Assembly: GCA_003724185.1 (NCBI GenBank)
Contig: RHGM01000003.1
Span: forward strand, 310,001 to 374,000
From: Porphyrobacter sp. IPPAS B-1204
GTDB taxonomy: Bacteria > Pseudomonadota > Alphaproteobacteria > Sphingomonadales > Sphingomonadaceae
Direction of reading: 5' to 3'
DNA: 64,000 nucleotides
The translations under genes were made by a program, and so were the position numbers. The first letter of the stretch is position 1. Every line of letters starts with the position of its first letter. The notes under the pieces are model-generated. The model was not told the DNA's origin and did no database searches. It was given only the letters and a program-made list of their open reading frames with translations. This document shows positions 45,799-53,772 of the stretch, one piece after another.

Positions 45799-45882
45799 CG
45801 TCATCCCGGGCCTGACCCGGGATCGCTATCGTCCGGCACCCGACTGTGCGGATAGCGGCCCCGGGTCAAGCCCGGGGCGACG
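45799..45882. repeat. Intergenic hairpin repeat, GTCATCCCGGG type
   Basis: CGTCATCCCGGGCCTGACCC GGGATCGCTATC opens the element and GATAGCGGCCCCGGGTCAAG CCCGGGGCGACG closes it. It fills the serA-hisZ gap with two hairpins joined by GATCGCTATC / GATAGCGG arms. Same family as 3661 and 47496. Confidence 0.75.
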
Positions 45883-45891
45883 CCATCTTGA

Positions 45892-47478
45892 TCAGAACGC
45901 CAAGGCCTTGACCAGCTTCACGCCTTCGACCTTCTCGGCCTCGGCGATGACTTCGGGGGTGAGGGCTTCGTCAAGGCTCAGCAGCAGCACCGCTTCCCCG
46001 CCCGCTTCGCGCCGGCCGAGGTTGAAGGTGCCGATGTTGATGCCGTGGCTGCCCAGCAGCGTGCCGATGCGACCGATGAAGCCAGGCTTGTCGTCGTTGA
46101 CGATGTAGAGCATGTGCCCGGACAGTTCCGCCTCGATGCCGATGCCGAAGATTTCAACCAGACGCGGCGATTCCGTCCCGAACAGCGTGCCCGCGACCGA
46201 ACGCGGCCCCTGCGCGGTTTCCACCGTCACGCGCACCAGGGTGTTGAACGCGCCATCACGGTCATGGCGGATTTCGCTGACATCCAGCCCGCGCTCTTTC
46301 GCCAGGAACGGCGCGTTGACCATGTTCACCGTGTCGGAATAGCGGCGCATGAAGCCTGACAGCACGGCAGCGGTGATCGGCTTGCCGTTCAGTTCAGCCG
46401 CCGCGCCTTCACGTTCGATGCTGATGTGGGTGAGGTTGCCATGCGCAAGCTGGCCGACAAGGCTGCCGAGCTTTTCTGCGAGCGACATGTAGGGGCGCAG
46501 CTTGGGCGCTTCCTCGGCGCTCAGCGAAGGCACGTTGAGCGCGTTGGTGACGCCGCCGTTGACGAGGTAATCGGCCAGCTGTTCGGCCACCTGCAAGGCG
46601 ACATTGACCTGCGCTTCGGTGGTCGATGCGCCAAGGTGCGGGGTGCAGATGAAGTTCGGCGCACCGAACAGCGGGTGATCGGCAGCGGGCGGCTCGGTTT
46701 CGAACACGTCCAATGCCGCACCGGCGACCTGACCGCTTTCGAGGCAATCCTTCAGCGCCGCTTCGTCGATCAGCCCGCCGCGCGCGCAGTTGATGATGCG
46801 GATGCCCTTCTTGGCATTCTCCAGCCGTTCGCGGCTGAGGATGTTGCGGGTCTCGTCGGTCAGCGGGGTGTGCAGCGTGACGAAATCGGCGCGGCTGAGC
46901 AGCGTGTCGAGATCGACCTTCTCGACGCCCATTTCGACAGCGCGTTCTTCGGTCAGGAAGGGATCATAGGCGATGACCTTCATGCGCAGGCCCAAAGCGC
47001 GGGTGGCGACGATCGAGCCGATATTGCCCGCGCCGATCAGGCCCAAGGTCTTGGCGGTGAGTTCGACGCCCATGAACCCGCTTTTGGGCCATTTGCCCGC
47101 CTGCGTCTGCGCGTTGGCTTCGGGAATCTGGCGGGCCAGCGCGAACATCAGCGCGATGGCGTGTTCGGCGGTGGTGATCGAGTTGCCGAACGGGGTGTTC
47201 ATCACCACCACGCCCTTGGACGAGGCATAGGGGATGTCGACGTTGTCGACACCGATCCCGGCGCGGCCGATCACCTTCAGATTGGTGGCGGCATCAAGGA
47301 TCGCCTTGGTCACCTTGGTCGAGGACCGGATCGCGAGGCCATCATACTCGCCGATGCGGGCGATCAATTGCTCGGGCGTTTCGCCGGTGATGACATCAAC
47401 ATCGCAGCCGCGCTCTTCGAAAATGCGCGCGGCGTTGGGGTCCATCTTGTCGGAAATGAGAACTTTGGGACGGGTCAT
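45892..47478 (-). CDS. serA: D-3-phosphoglycerate dehydrogenase
   Basis: A 528-residue enzyme, the first step of serine synthesis. Substrate domain, NAD domain with GLIGAGNIGSIVA, catalytic R (INCARGGLID), E and H (HLGAST) are all present, followed by the intervening domain and a C-terminal ACT-like domain (HMLYIVNDDKPGFIGRIGTL). Full length for the long type. The start is the ATG at 47478; repeats flank it on both sides. Upstream gene serC supplies the next step. Confidence 0.96.
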   Translation of the reverse strand: MTRPKVLISDKMDPNAARIFEERGCDVDVITGETPEQLIARIGEYDGLAIRSSTKVTKAILDAATNLKVIGRAGIGVDNVDIPYASSKGVVVMNTPFGNSITTAEHAIALMFALARQIPEANAQTQAGKWPKSGFMGVELTAKTLGLIGAGNIGSIVATRALGLRMKVIAYDPFLTEERAVEMGVEKVDLDTLLSRADFVTLHTPLTDETRNILSRERLENAKKGIRIINCARGGLIDEAALKDCLESGQVAGAALDVFETEPPAADHPLFGAPNFICTPHLGASTTEAQVNVALQVAEQLADYLVNGGVTNALNVPSLSAEEAPKLRPYMSLAEKLGSLVGQLAHGNLTHISIEREGAAAELNGKPITAAVLSGFMRRYSDTVNMVNAPFLAKERGLDVSEIRHDRDGAFNTLVRVTVETAQGPRSVAGTLFGTESPRLVEIFGIGIEAELSGHMLYIVNDDKPGFIGRIGTLLGSHGINIGTFNLGRREAGGEAVLLLSLDEALTPEVIAEAEKVEGVKLVKALAF

Positions 47479-47495
47479 GGGAAATTCCTTCCAGT

Positions 47496-47581
47496 CGTCA
47501 TCCCGGACTTGATCCGGGATCGTGCGCGACACGCGCTAGGGAATAGGGGAAAGCGGCCCCGGCTCTGAGGCCGGGGCGACG
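47496..47581. repeat. Intergenic hairpin repeat, GTCATCCCGGA type
   Basis: CGTCATCCCGGACTTGATCC GGGATC at the start and GCGGCCCCGGCTCTGAGGCC GGGGCGACG at the end. It fills most of the serC-serA gap, so the serA mRNA leader would carry these hairpins. Confidence 0.75.
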
Positions 47582-47600
47582 CAAACACTAACGGCGCAAA

Positions 47601-48779
47601 TCAGCCGTTCTTGACCTTTTCATAGGCCCACTCGATCCACGGCAGCAGGCGCTTGATGTCCTCCTGCTCGACGGTCGAACCGCACCAGATACGCAGGGAC
47701 GGCGGCGCGTCGCGGTAGCCGTTGAAGTCGAAGCCGACATTGCGTTCTTCGAGCAGCTTGACGATCTTCTTGGGCACGGCGGCCTTGTCGTCATCCGAAA
47801 GCGCGTCGTACCATTCGCCCTGAAACACCATGCAGACGCCGGTGTTGGTCTGCTGCGCCGGATCCGACGCCATGTTGCGCAGCCACGGGGTCGTCTCGAT
47901 CCAGTCCTTGACGATCTGCGCGTTGGCGTTGGCCCGCTCGACCAGCGCCTTACGCCCGCCGATCGACTTGGCCCATTCCAGCGCCGCGATGTAATCTTCG
48001 GTCGCCAGCATCGAAGGCGTGTTGATCGTCTCACCCGCGAAGATGCCGAGGTTGAGCTTGTTGCCCTTCTTCATCCGGAACAGCTTGGGCATCGGCCACG
48101 GCGGATCGTAGCTTTCGATCCGGGCGACAGCCTTGGGGCTGAGGATCAGCATCCCGTGCTGCGCTTCGCTGCCCATCACCTTCTGCCACGAGTAGGTCGT
48201 GGCATCGAGCTTCGACCAGTCCATCTCCTGCGCGAAGATCGCGCTGGTAGCATCGTTAATGGTGATCCCTTCACGGCCCGGCTCCAGCCAGTCGGTGTTG
48301 GGGATCATCGCGCCGCTGGTCGTACCGTTCCAGGTGAACACCACGTCATTGCGCTGCGGGATGGTGGTGAGATCGGGGATTTCGCCATAATCGGCGGTCA
48401 GCACCTGCAGGTTGGGCAGCTTGAGCTGCTTCACCGCGTCCTGGATCCAGATATTGCCGAAGCTTTCCCACGCGGCGACCGTGACCGGGCGCGCCGGATC
48501 GAGCATCGCCCACATCGCGGCTTCGATCGCGCCGGTGTCGGACGCGGGCATGATGCCGATCAGGTAATCATCGGGGATGCCGAGCAACTCGCGGCTCAGG
48601 TCGATCGCGTACTTCAGACGCGCCTTGCCCAGCGCCGAACGGTGCGAGCGGCCAAGCGATTCGGTCTTGAGCTTGTCCAGCGACCAGCCGGGGAATTTCG
48701 CCGTGGGGCCCGAGGAAAAGAAGGGGCGTTCAGGCTTAAGCGTCGGCTCGTGCGCGAGCCCGCGTGTGTACTCAGTCAT
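47601..48779 (-). CDS. serC: Phosphoserine aminotransferase
   Basis: A 392-residue fold-I PLP enzyme. The PLP lysine is in TYSWQKVMGSEAQHGM; FSSGPTAKFPG at the N-terminus is typical of the proteobacterial/archaeal-type SerC (about 390 residues). The start ATG at 48779 has AAGGAG upstream. It is the first gene of the serC-serA-hisZ-ridA series. Confidence 0.95.
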   Translation of the reverse strand: MTEYTRGLAHEPTLKPERPFFSSGPTAKFPGWSLDKLKTESLGRSHRSALGKARLKYAIDLSRELLGIPDDYLIGIMPASDTGAIEAAMWAMLDPARPVTVAAWESFGNIWIQDAVKQLKLPNLQVLTADYGEIPDLTTIPQRNDVVFTWNGTTSGAMIPNTDWLEPGREGITINDATSAIFAQEMDWSKLDATTYSWQKVMGSEAQHGMLILSPKAVARIESYDPPWPMPKLFRMKKGNKLNLGIFAGETINTPSMLATEDYIAALEWAKSIGGRKALVERANANAQIVKDWIETTPWLRNMASDPAQQTNTGVCMVFQGEWYDALSDDDKAAVPKKIVKLLEERNVGFDFNGYRDAPPSLRIWCGSTVEQEDIKRLLPWIEWAYEKVKNG

Positions 48780-48835
48780 GTATTCTCTCCTTGCAGAGAG
48801 CTCGCGCGGCGTTGGGACCGCGTGGCCCGCTGGCT

Positions 48836-48863
48836 GCTCTAGGGGCCGCCGGTGACAAGTCAA
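48836..48863 (-). promoter_or_regulatory. Candidate promoter for serC
   Basis: On the minus strand TTGACT (48863-48858), a 16-bp spacer and TAGAGC (48841-48836) lie about 60 bp before the serC start. The -10 match is weak. Confidence 0.35.
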
Positions 48864-48938
48864 TGACTTTGATCCTTCCGCGCGTCGGAAGGATAGGCTC
48901 TCGCAATATTTGCAGACCTCGCTTAACAGGGCGGCTCC

Positions 48939-50114
48939 ATGGAAACGTCCGATCTGCGCATTGCCCTGTTCAGCGGCAACTACAACTACACCCGCGACGG
49001 GGCCAATCAGGCCCTGAATCGCCTTGTCGGCTCGCTGCTGGCCAAGGGGGCGAAGGTGCGCGTCTATTCGCCCAAGGTCGCCCACCCCGATTTCGCGCCG
49101 ACCGGCGATCTGGTGGGCGTGCCCAATGTGCCGATGCCGGTGAAGGGGCGCGGCGAATACCGGATGCCTACCCATCTGGGCGCCGAAGTGAAGCGCGATC
49201 TGGAGGCCTTTGCGCCCAACATCGTCCACCTGTCCTCACCCGATCCTGCGGCCCACGCGGCGCTGCGCTGGGCCCGTGCGCGCAGCATCCCGGTGCTCGC
49301 CAGCGTCCACACCCGGTTCGAGACCTACCCGCGCTATTACAACATGGCGTTCCTTGAACCGCTGATCGTCAAGGGCCTGCGCCGGTTCTACAACCGCTGC
49401 GATGCGTTGGTGGCGCCATCGCAATCGATGATCGACGAACTGGCAGCGATGGGGATGCACGGCGATATCGGGTTGTGGAGCCGGGGCGTGGACCGCACGA
49501 TCTTCTCCAGCGCACGGCGCGATCCCGAATGGCGCCGTAGCCTTGGCTTAGCCGATGACGATGTGGCCATCGTGTTCCTCGGTCGGCTCGTCATGGAAAA
49601 GGGCCTCGACGTCTTCGCCGAGACGATCGAGCGCCTGCGCGCAACAGGTGCGGCGCACAAGGTGCTGGTGATCGGGGATGGCCCGGCACGCGGCTGGTTC
49701 GAGGCGAACCTGCAGGGCGGAATCTTTGCCGGTTTCAAAACCGGTGAGGCACTGGGTCAGGCGCTCGCCAGCGGCGATGTGTTCTTTAACCCCAGCGTCA
49801 CCGAAACCTTCGGCAATGTGACCCTTGAAGCGATGGCGAGCGGTCTTCCGGTGGTCGCCGCCGGAGCCACCGGCAGCGCCAGTCTGGTGGCCGACGGGGT
49901 GACCGGACGGTTGGTGGCGCCTTCGGGCAGCACAGATGGTGACGCCGCCACCTTTGCCGCAGCCCTCGCCCCCTATTGCAGCGATCCGGCCCTGCGCGCC
50001 GCCCACGGCGCAGCGGGCGAGACGCGGGCCTGCGAATACAGCTGGGAGGCGATCAACGCCGTGGTCGCCGACACCTATATCCGGTTGATCAAGGCGCGCC
50101 GCAACGCGGGTTAG
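48939..50114 (+). CDS. Glycosyltransferase family 4 (mannosyltransferase-like)
   Basis: A 391-residue GT-B enzyme. The N-terminal domain has FSGNYNYTRDGANQAL; the C-terminal domain has FLGRLVMEKGLDVF and the nucleotide-sugar ExxxxxxxE motif in VTETFGNVTLEAMASGLPVV. It resembles GDP-mannose-dependent alpha-mannosyltransferases of the MgtA / PimB kind used in glycolipid synthesis. Acceptor unknown. Its TAG overlaps the convergent neighbour's TAA in TTAG (50111-50114). Confidence 0.88.
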   Translation: METSDLRIALFSGNYNYTRDGANQALNRLVGSLLAKGAKVRVYSPKVAHPDFAPTGDLVGVPNVPMPVKGRGEYRMPTHLGAEVKRDLEAFAPNIVHLSSPDPAAHAALRWARARSIPVLASVHTRFETYPRYYNMAFLEPLIVKGLRRFYNRCDALVAPSQSMIDELAAMGMHGDIGLWSRGVDRTIFSSARRDPEWRRSLGLADDDVAIVFLGRLVMEKGLDVFAETIERLRATGAAHKVLVIGDGPARGWFEANLQGGIFAGFKTGEALGQALASGDVFFNPSVTETFGNVTLEAMASGLPVVAAGATGSASLVADGVTGRLVAPSGSTDGDAATFAAALAPYCSDPALRAAHGAAGETRACEYSWEAINAVVADTYIRLIKARRNAG

Positions 50115-50545
50115 CGCAGCACGCCCGCAGCGGTCATGCGCCGCGCATAAACCAGCAGGAACAGCGTCACCACCCAGATCGCCAGATCAAGTCCGGGGGA
50201 CTGCATGTCCGCCGGCACTGTGATCATCCCGTAGTGATAGAACGTGACCACCGCCAAACCGACAAGCGCGGCAACCATCGCTGCCACGGCCCATTTCGAT
50301 CGCAGCAGAATCAGCACCGAACCGGCAAAGGCGCCCCACACGCCCAGCGCCCAGAAGGCACTGACCCAAGCCGGGTAGCTTTCCATGAAGGCGATCTGGC
50401 TTGGCGAAAGCCCCATCTCGGCAAGCATCCCGAGCTTGGTGGTCAGGTAACTGATGATGCCCATTGCGTTGAACAGCAGCGTCACCAGCCCGACGAGCCA
50501 CAGATGCGACGGCGCTCTTTTTCGGCTGTTGCCAACAATGGTCAT
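50111..50545 (-). CDS. Four-helix membrane protein of unknown function
   Basis: A 144-residue protein with four predicted helices (about 14-33, 58-80, 85-105, 118-137). The FMESYPAWVSAFWALGVWGAFAGS segment is the most characteristic part and also occurs in small sugar-transporter-like annotated membrane proteins of sphingomonads. No family function known. Confidence 0.7.
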   Translation of the reverse strand: MTIVGNSRKRAPSHLWLVGLVTLLFNAMGIISYLTTKLGMLAEMGLSPSQIAFMESYPAWVSAFWALGVWGAFAGSVLILLRSKWAVAAMVAALVGLAVVTFYHYGMITVPADMQSPGLDLAIWVVTLFLLVYARRMTAAGVLR

Positions 50546-50628
50546 GGGCTGTGCCCCCGTCCAGCGCGACCCGAACGGGGGGGACTATATTCCTAACTTG
50601 CGTTAATCGCAATCAGGCGGGCGCCGCG

Positions 50629-51279
50629 TCACAGCCGTTCGATGCGCTTGGCCATCTCGTCGATCATGTCGACGATTTCGTTGATGGTGCGCTCGTCCAG
50701 CTTGCCCGCCCGCGCACGGTTCTTCAGCACGCTTCCAAGGTTGCCCATCGCGCGGAACACATCATGCGAGCGAACCGTGCTGGTGCGTTCACCGTGCCGG
50801 CCAAGGCGGCGCATCAGTTCTTCGACCTCGTCCTTGCGGGTGTCGAGTTCGTCCTGGCCCTGCTGGGTTGCGGCAAAGGGCTTTTTCGCGCCCTCGGCCT
50901 CGGCTTGCTGGATCGCGCCTTCATCCTCCAGCAGTTGCAGCGTCGGATAGACCGCGCCGGGGCTCGGCGCGTAATCGCCGCCGGTCATTTCCTCGATCGC
51001 CTTGATCAGTTCGTATCCGTGCGAGGGGTTTTCCGCGATCAGCGCCAGCAGCGCGAGACGCAGTTCACCCTGTGCGAACATCCGCCCGCGCCGGCCACGG
51101 CGGCCGGGTCCACGATCTTCGCCTTCGCCCTCGGCATCGCCGTCAGTGCGCCAGCGCGCCTTGAAGCCCTTGTCGAAGCCCGGCCCGGCGAAGTTCATGT
51201 TGCCGTTCATCGCCATTGTCGCCATCGCTTCGGCGAACTTTTCCCAGCCGCCGCCGCGGCCATATCTGTTCCAGCTCAT
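50629..51279 (-). CDS. PadR family transcriptional regulator
   Basis: A 216-residue PadR protein. The N-terminal ~70 residues are Gly/Met/Asn/Arg-rich and of low complexity (GRGGGWEKFAEAMATM, GPGRRGRRGRMF). The winged helix follows (GELRLALLALIAENPSHGYELIKAIEEMTGGDYAPSPGAVYPTLQLLEDEGAI), then a C-terminal helix pair. The start has AGGAG upstream. A palindrome lies 29 bp before the start, likely its own operator. Confidence 0.9.
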   Translation of the reverse strand: MSWNRYGRGGGWEKFAEAMATMAMNGNMNFAGPGFDKGFKARWRTDGDAEGEGEDRGPGRRGRRGRMFAQGELRLALLALIAENPSHGYELIKAIEEMTGGDYAPSPGAVYPTLQLLEDEGAIQQAEAEGAKKPFAATQQGQDELDTRKDEVEELMRRLGRHGERTSTVRSHDVFRAMGNLGSVLKNRARAGKLDERTINEIVDMIDEMAKRIERL

Positions 51280-51307
51280 ATCAGTCTCCTTGTCTTGAGA
51301 TACATCC

Positions 51308-51319
51308 AAGATATATCTT
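51308..51319. promoter_or_regulatory. Palindrome upstream of the PadR gene
   Basis: AAGATATATCTT is a perfect 12-bp palindrome; the flanking GTATCTC and AGGTCTAAG give partial further copies of TATCT. It could serve both the PadR gene and the divergent rarA. Confidence 0.5.
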
Positions 51320-51391
51320 AGACCTATCTTCGCAAGAGGTGCGCTCGCCTGAGGTTTTCTTTTCCGCCCGAAGCCCTATCACGCCCGACGA

Positions 51392-52711
51392 ATGGCTGAC
51401 CTGTTCGGACAAGACGCCCCCGAGGCTTCGCGCGGCGATGGTGCGCCCGCTGCTGATGCGCCGCTGGCCGACCGGCTGCGCCCGCAGTCGCTCACCGAGG
51501 TGGTGGGGCAGGAACACCTGACCGGCCCCGAAGGCGCGATCGGGCGGATGGTGGCGGCAGGCCGCCTTGCCAGCATGATCCTGTGGGGCCCGCCCGGCAC
51601 CGGCAAGACCAGCATCGCCCGCCTGCTCGCCGACGCGGTGGGGATGCGTTACGCCGCGATCAGCGCGGTGTTTTCCGGCGTGGCGGACCTCAAACAGGCC
51701 TTCGCCGAGGCGGAGAAGATGGCCAAGGCGGGCCGCAAGACCCTGCTGTTTGTGGACGAAATCCACCGCTTCAACCGCGCGCAGCAGGACGGTTTCCTGC
51801 CCTATGTCGAACGCGGGGTGGTGACGCTGGTCGGCGCGACGACCGAGAACCCGAGCTTTGCCCTCAACGCCGCGCTCCTCAGCCGGGCACAGGTGCTGGT
51901 GCTGAACCGGCTGGACGAACCCGCGCTGGCGGCGCTGCTGGCGAAGGCGGAAAGCCTGGAAGGCCCCCTCCCCCTCAGCCCCGACGCCCGCACCGCGTTG
52001 ATCGCGCAGGCCGACGGCGACGGGCGGTTCCTGCTGGGGCAGGCCGAGACTTTGTATGCGGCAGGGTTGTCAGAACCGCTCGACCCGGCAGCGCTCGGCC
52101 ATTTTCTGCAACGCCGCGTGGCCGTGTATGACAAGGACCGCGACGGGCACTACAACCTGATCAGCGCCCTGCACAAAGCTGTGCGCGGGAGCGATCCGCA
52201 GGCGGCGCTGTACTACCTCGCACGGATGCTGACCGCTGGCGAAGAGCCGCTGTTCCTCGCCCGGCGGCTGGTGCGCATGGCGGTCGAGGACATCGGCATG
52301 GCCGATCCCCACGCCCTGCCGCAATGCATGGCGGCAATGGAAGCATATCGCTTCCTCGGCAGCCCCGAAGGCGAATTGGCGCTGGCGCAGGCGTGTCTTT
52401 ACCTCGCCACCGCGCCCAAATCGAACGCGGTCTACATGGCGCAGAAGGCCGCATGGAAAAGCGCCAAGGAAACGGGCAGCCTGATGCCGCCGATGAACAT
52501 CGTCAATCCGGCGACCGGCCTGATGGAAAGCCTCGGCTACGGCAAGGGCTACACCTACGATCACGACACAAGCGAGGGCTTTTCGGGCGACAATTACTGG
52601 CCGGAAGACATGGCCCCCCAGACCTTCTACGCGCCCGTGGAACGCGGGTTCGAGCGCGAGGTGAAGAAGCGGCTGGAATATTGGGACAAGCTGCGGGCGG
52701 AGCGCGGGTGA
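51392..52711 (+). CDS. rarA: Replication-associated recombination protein RarA
   Basis: A 439-residue AAA+ ATPase of the RarA/MgsA/WRNIP1 family with Walker A GPPGTGKTS, Walker B LLFVDEIHRF and sensor GATTENPSF. It has the C-terminal tetramerisation region (YDKDRDGHYNLISALHKAVRGSDPQAALYYLARML). It works at stalled replication forks. The stop overlaps the start of the next gene (GTGA). Confidence 0.95.
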   Translation: MADLFGQDAPEASRGDGAPAADAPLADRLRPQSLTEVVGQEHLTGPEGAIGRMVAAGRLASMILWGPPGTGKTSIARLLADAVGMRYAAISAVFSGVADLKQAFAEAEKMAKAGRKTLLFVDEIHRFNRAQQDGFLPYVERGVVTLVGATTENPSFALNAALLSRAQVLVLNRLDEPALAALLAKAESLEGPLPLSPDARTALIAQADGDGRFLLGQAETLYAAGLSEPLDPAALGHFLQRRVAVYDKDRDGHYNLISALHKAVRGSDPQAALYYLARMLTAGEEPLFLARRLVRMAVEDIGMADPHALPQCMAAMEAYRFLGSPEGELALAQACLYLATAPKSNAVYMAQKAAWKSAKETGSLMPPMNIVNPATGLMESLGYGKGYTYDHDTSEGFSGDNYWPEDMAPQTFYAPVERGFEREVKKRLEYWDKLRAERG

Positions 52712-53592
52712 CCCGCTTCACCCAATTCCTCGCTGTCGACTGGTCGGGTGCAAAAGGCGCGCGGCAAAAGGGCATTGCGCTGGCAGTCGCGCTGGCGGAA
52801 GGCGGACCGCCGGTGCTGGTCGCCCCGCCCGATCCCAAAGGCTGGGCGCGCAGCGAGGTGCTGGCAATAGTGCGGAACTTGAAGCAGCCGACGCTCGTGG
52901 GGCTCGATCTCGGGATCGGTCTGCCATTCCATGATGCGGGTGCCTTCTTTCCCGGCTGGGACGCCACTCCCGCTGACGCCCGTTCGTTGTGGGCGTTGAT
53001 CGACGCGCTGTGCGAAGGCGATCCCAATCTTGAGGCGGGCGGTTTTGTCACCCACGCAGAGGCCTCGCGCTATTTCCGCCACGGCGCCGGGCTGGAGGGC
53101 GACCGCTTCATGCTCCCCGGCGCGGCCACCCGCGAAGGCCGCTTTCGCGTCGCCGAGACCGCGCAGCGCCAGCAGGGCGTGCGGCCGGTGAGCAATTTCA
53201 ACCTCGTCGGCGCGGCGCAGGTCGGCAAGTCGAGCCTGACGGGGATGCGGATGCTCCACCGCCTGGGCGGAAAAGTGCCGGTGTGGCCCATCGATCCGCT
53301 GCCGGAAACGGGCCCCGTGGTGACCGAGATTTACACCTCGATGGCGGCACGACTCGGCGGGGTGACGGGGACGGCGACGAAGATCAGAACCTACGCGGCG
53401 CTTAATGAGGCGCTCGATCTGCTCGGCTCTGCCCCGGTCACGGGATCGGGTGCTATCGACGATCATTCGTCAGACGCGCTGCTGACGGCGGCGTGGCTGC
53501 GCCGCGTCCACACCAACCGCGACCTGTGGCACCCTCCCGGCCTCACTGCAGAGGTCGCGCGCACCGAAGGCTGGACTTTCGGCGCGGTTTAA
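52708..53592 (+). CDS. Conserved hypothetical protein, possible RNase H-like fold
   Basis: A 294-residue protein starting at GTG overlapping the rarA TGA. The opening FLAVDWSGAKG and the later VGLDLGIGLPF give an aspartate on a first strand followed by a second, as in RNase H-like nuclease folds such as DUF429. A further DDHSSDALLTAAWL near the C-terminus adds acidic residues. Function unknown; coupling to rarA hints at DNA repair (inference). Confidence 0.75.
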   Translation: MTRFTQFLAVDWSGAKGARQKGIALAVALAEGGPPVLVAPPDPKGWARSEVLAIVRNLKQPTLVGLDLGIGLPFHDAGAFFPGWDATPADARSLWALIDALCEGDPNLEAGGFVTHAEASRYFRHGAGLEGDRFMLPGAATREGRFRVAETAQRQQGVRPVSNFNLVGAAQVGKSSLTGMRMLHRLGGKVPVWPIDPLPETGPVVTEIYTSMAARLGGVTGTATKIRTYAALNEALDLLGSAPVTGSGAIDDHSSDALLTAAWLRRVHTNRDLWHPPGLTAEVARTEGWTFGAV

Positions 53593-53614
53593 GACTAATG
53601 CGCCGCCACGGTCA

Positions 53615-53690
<76 letters not shown>

Positions 53691-53772
53691 TTTTTGCACC
53701 GCCGCTTTCTTCCTGCGCAGCAAAAGCGATGCTGTGCCGATCGTCCGGTCTGATCGGTTGGTTCGGCAATTC

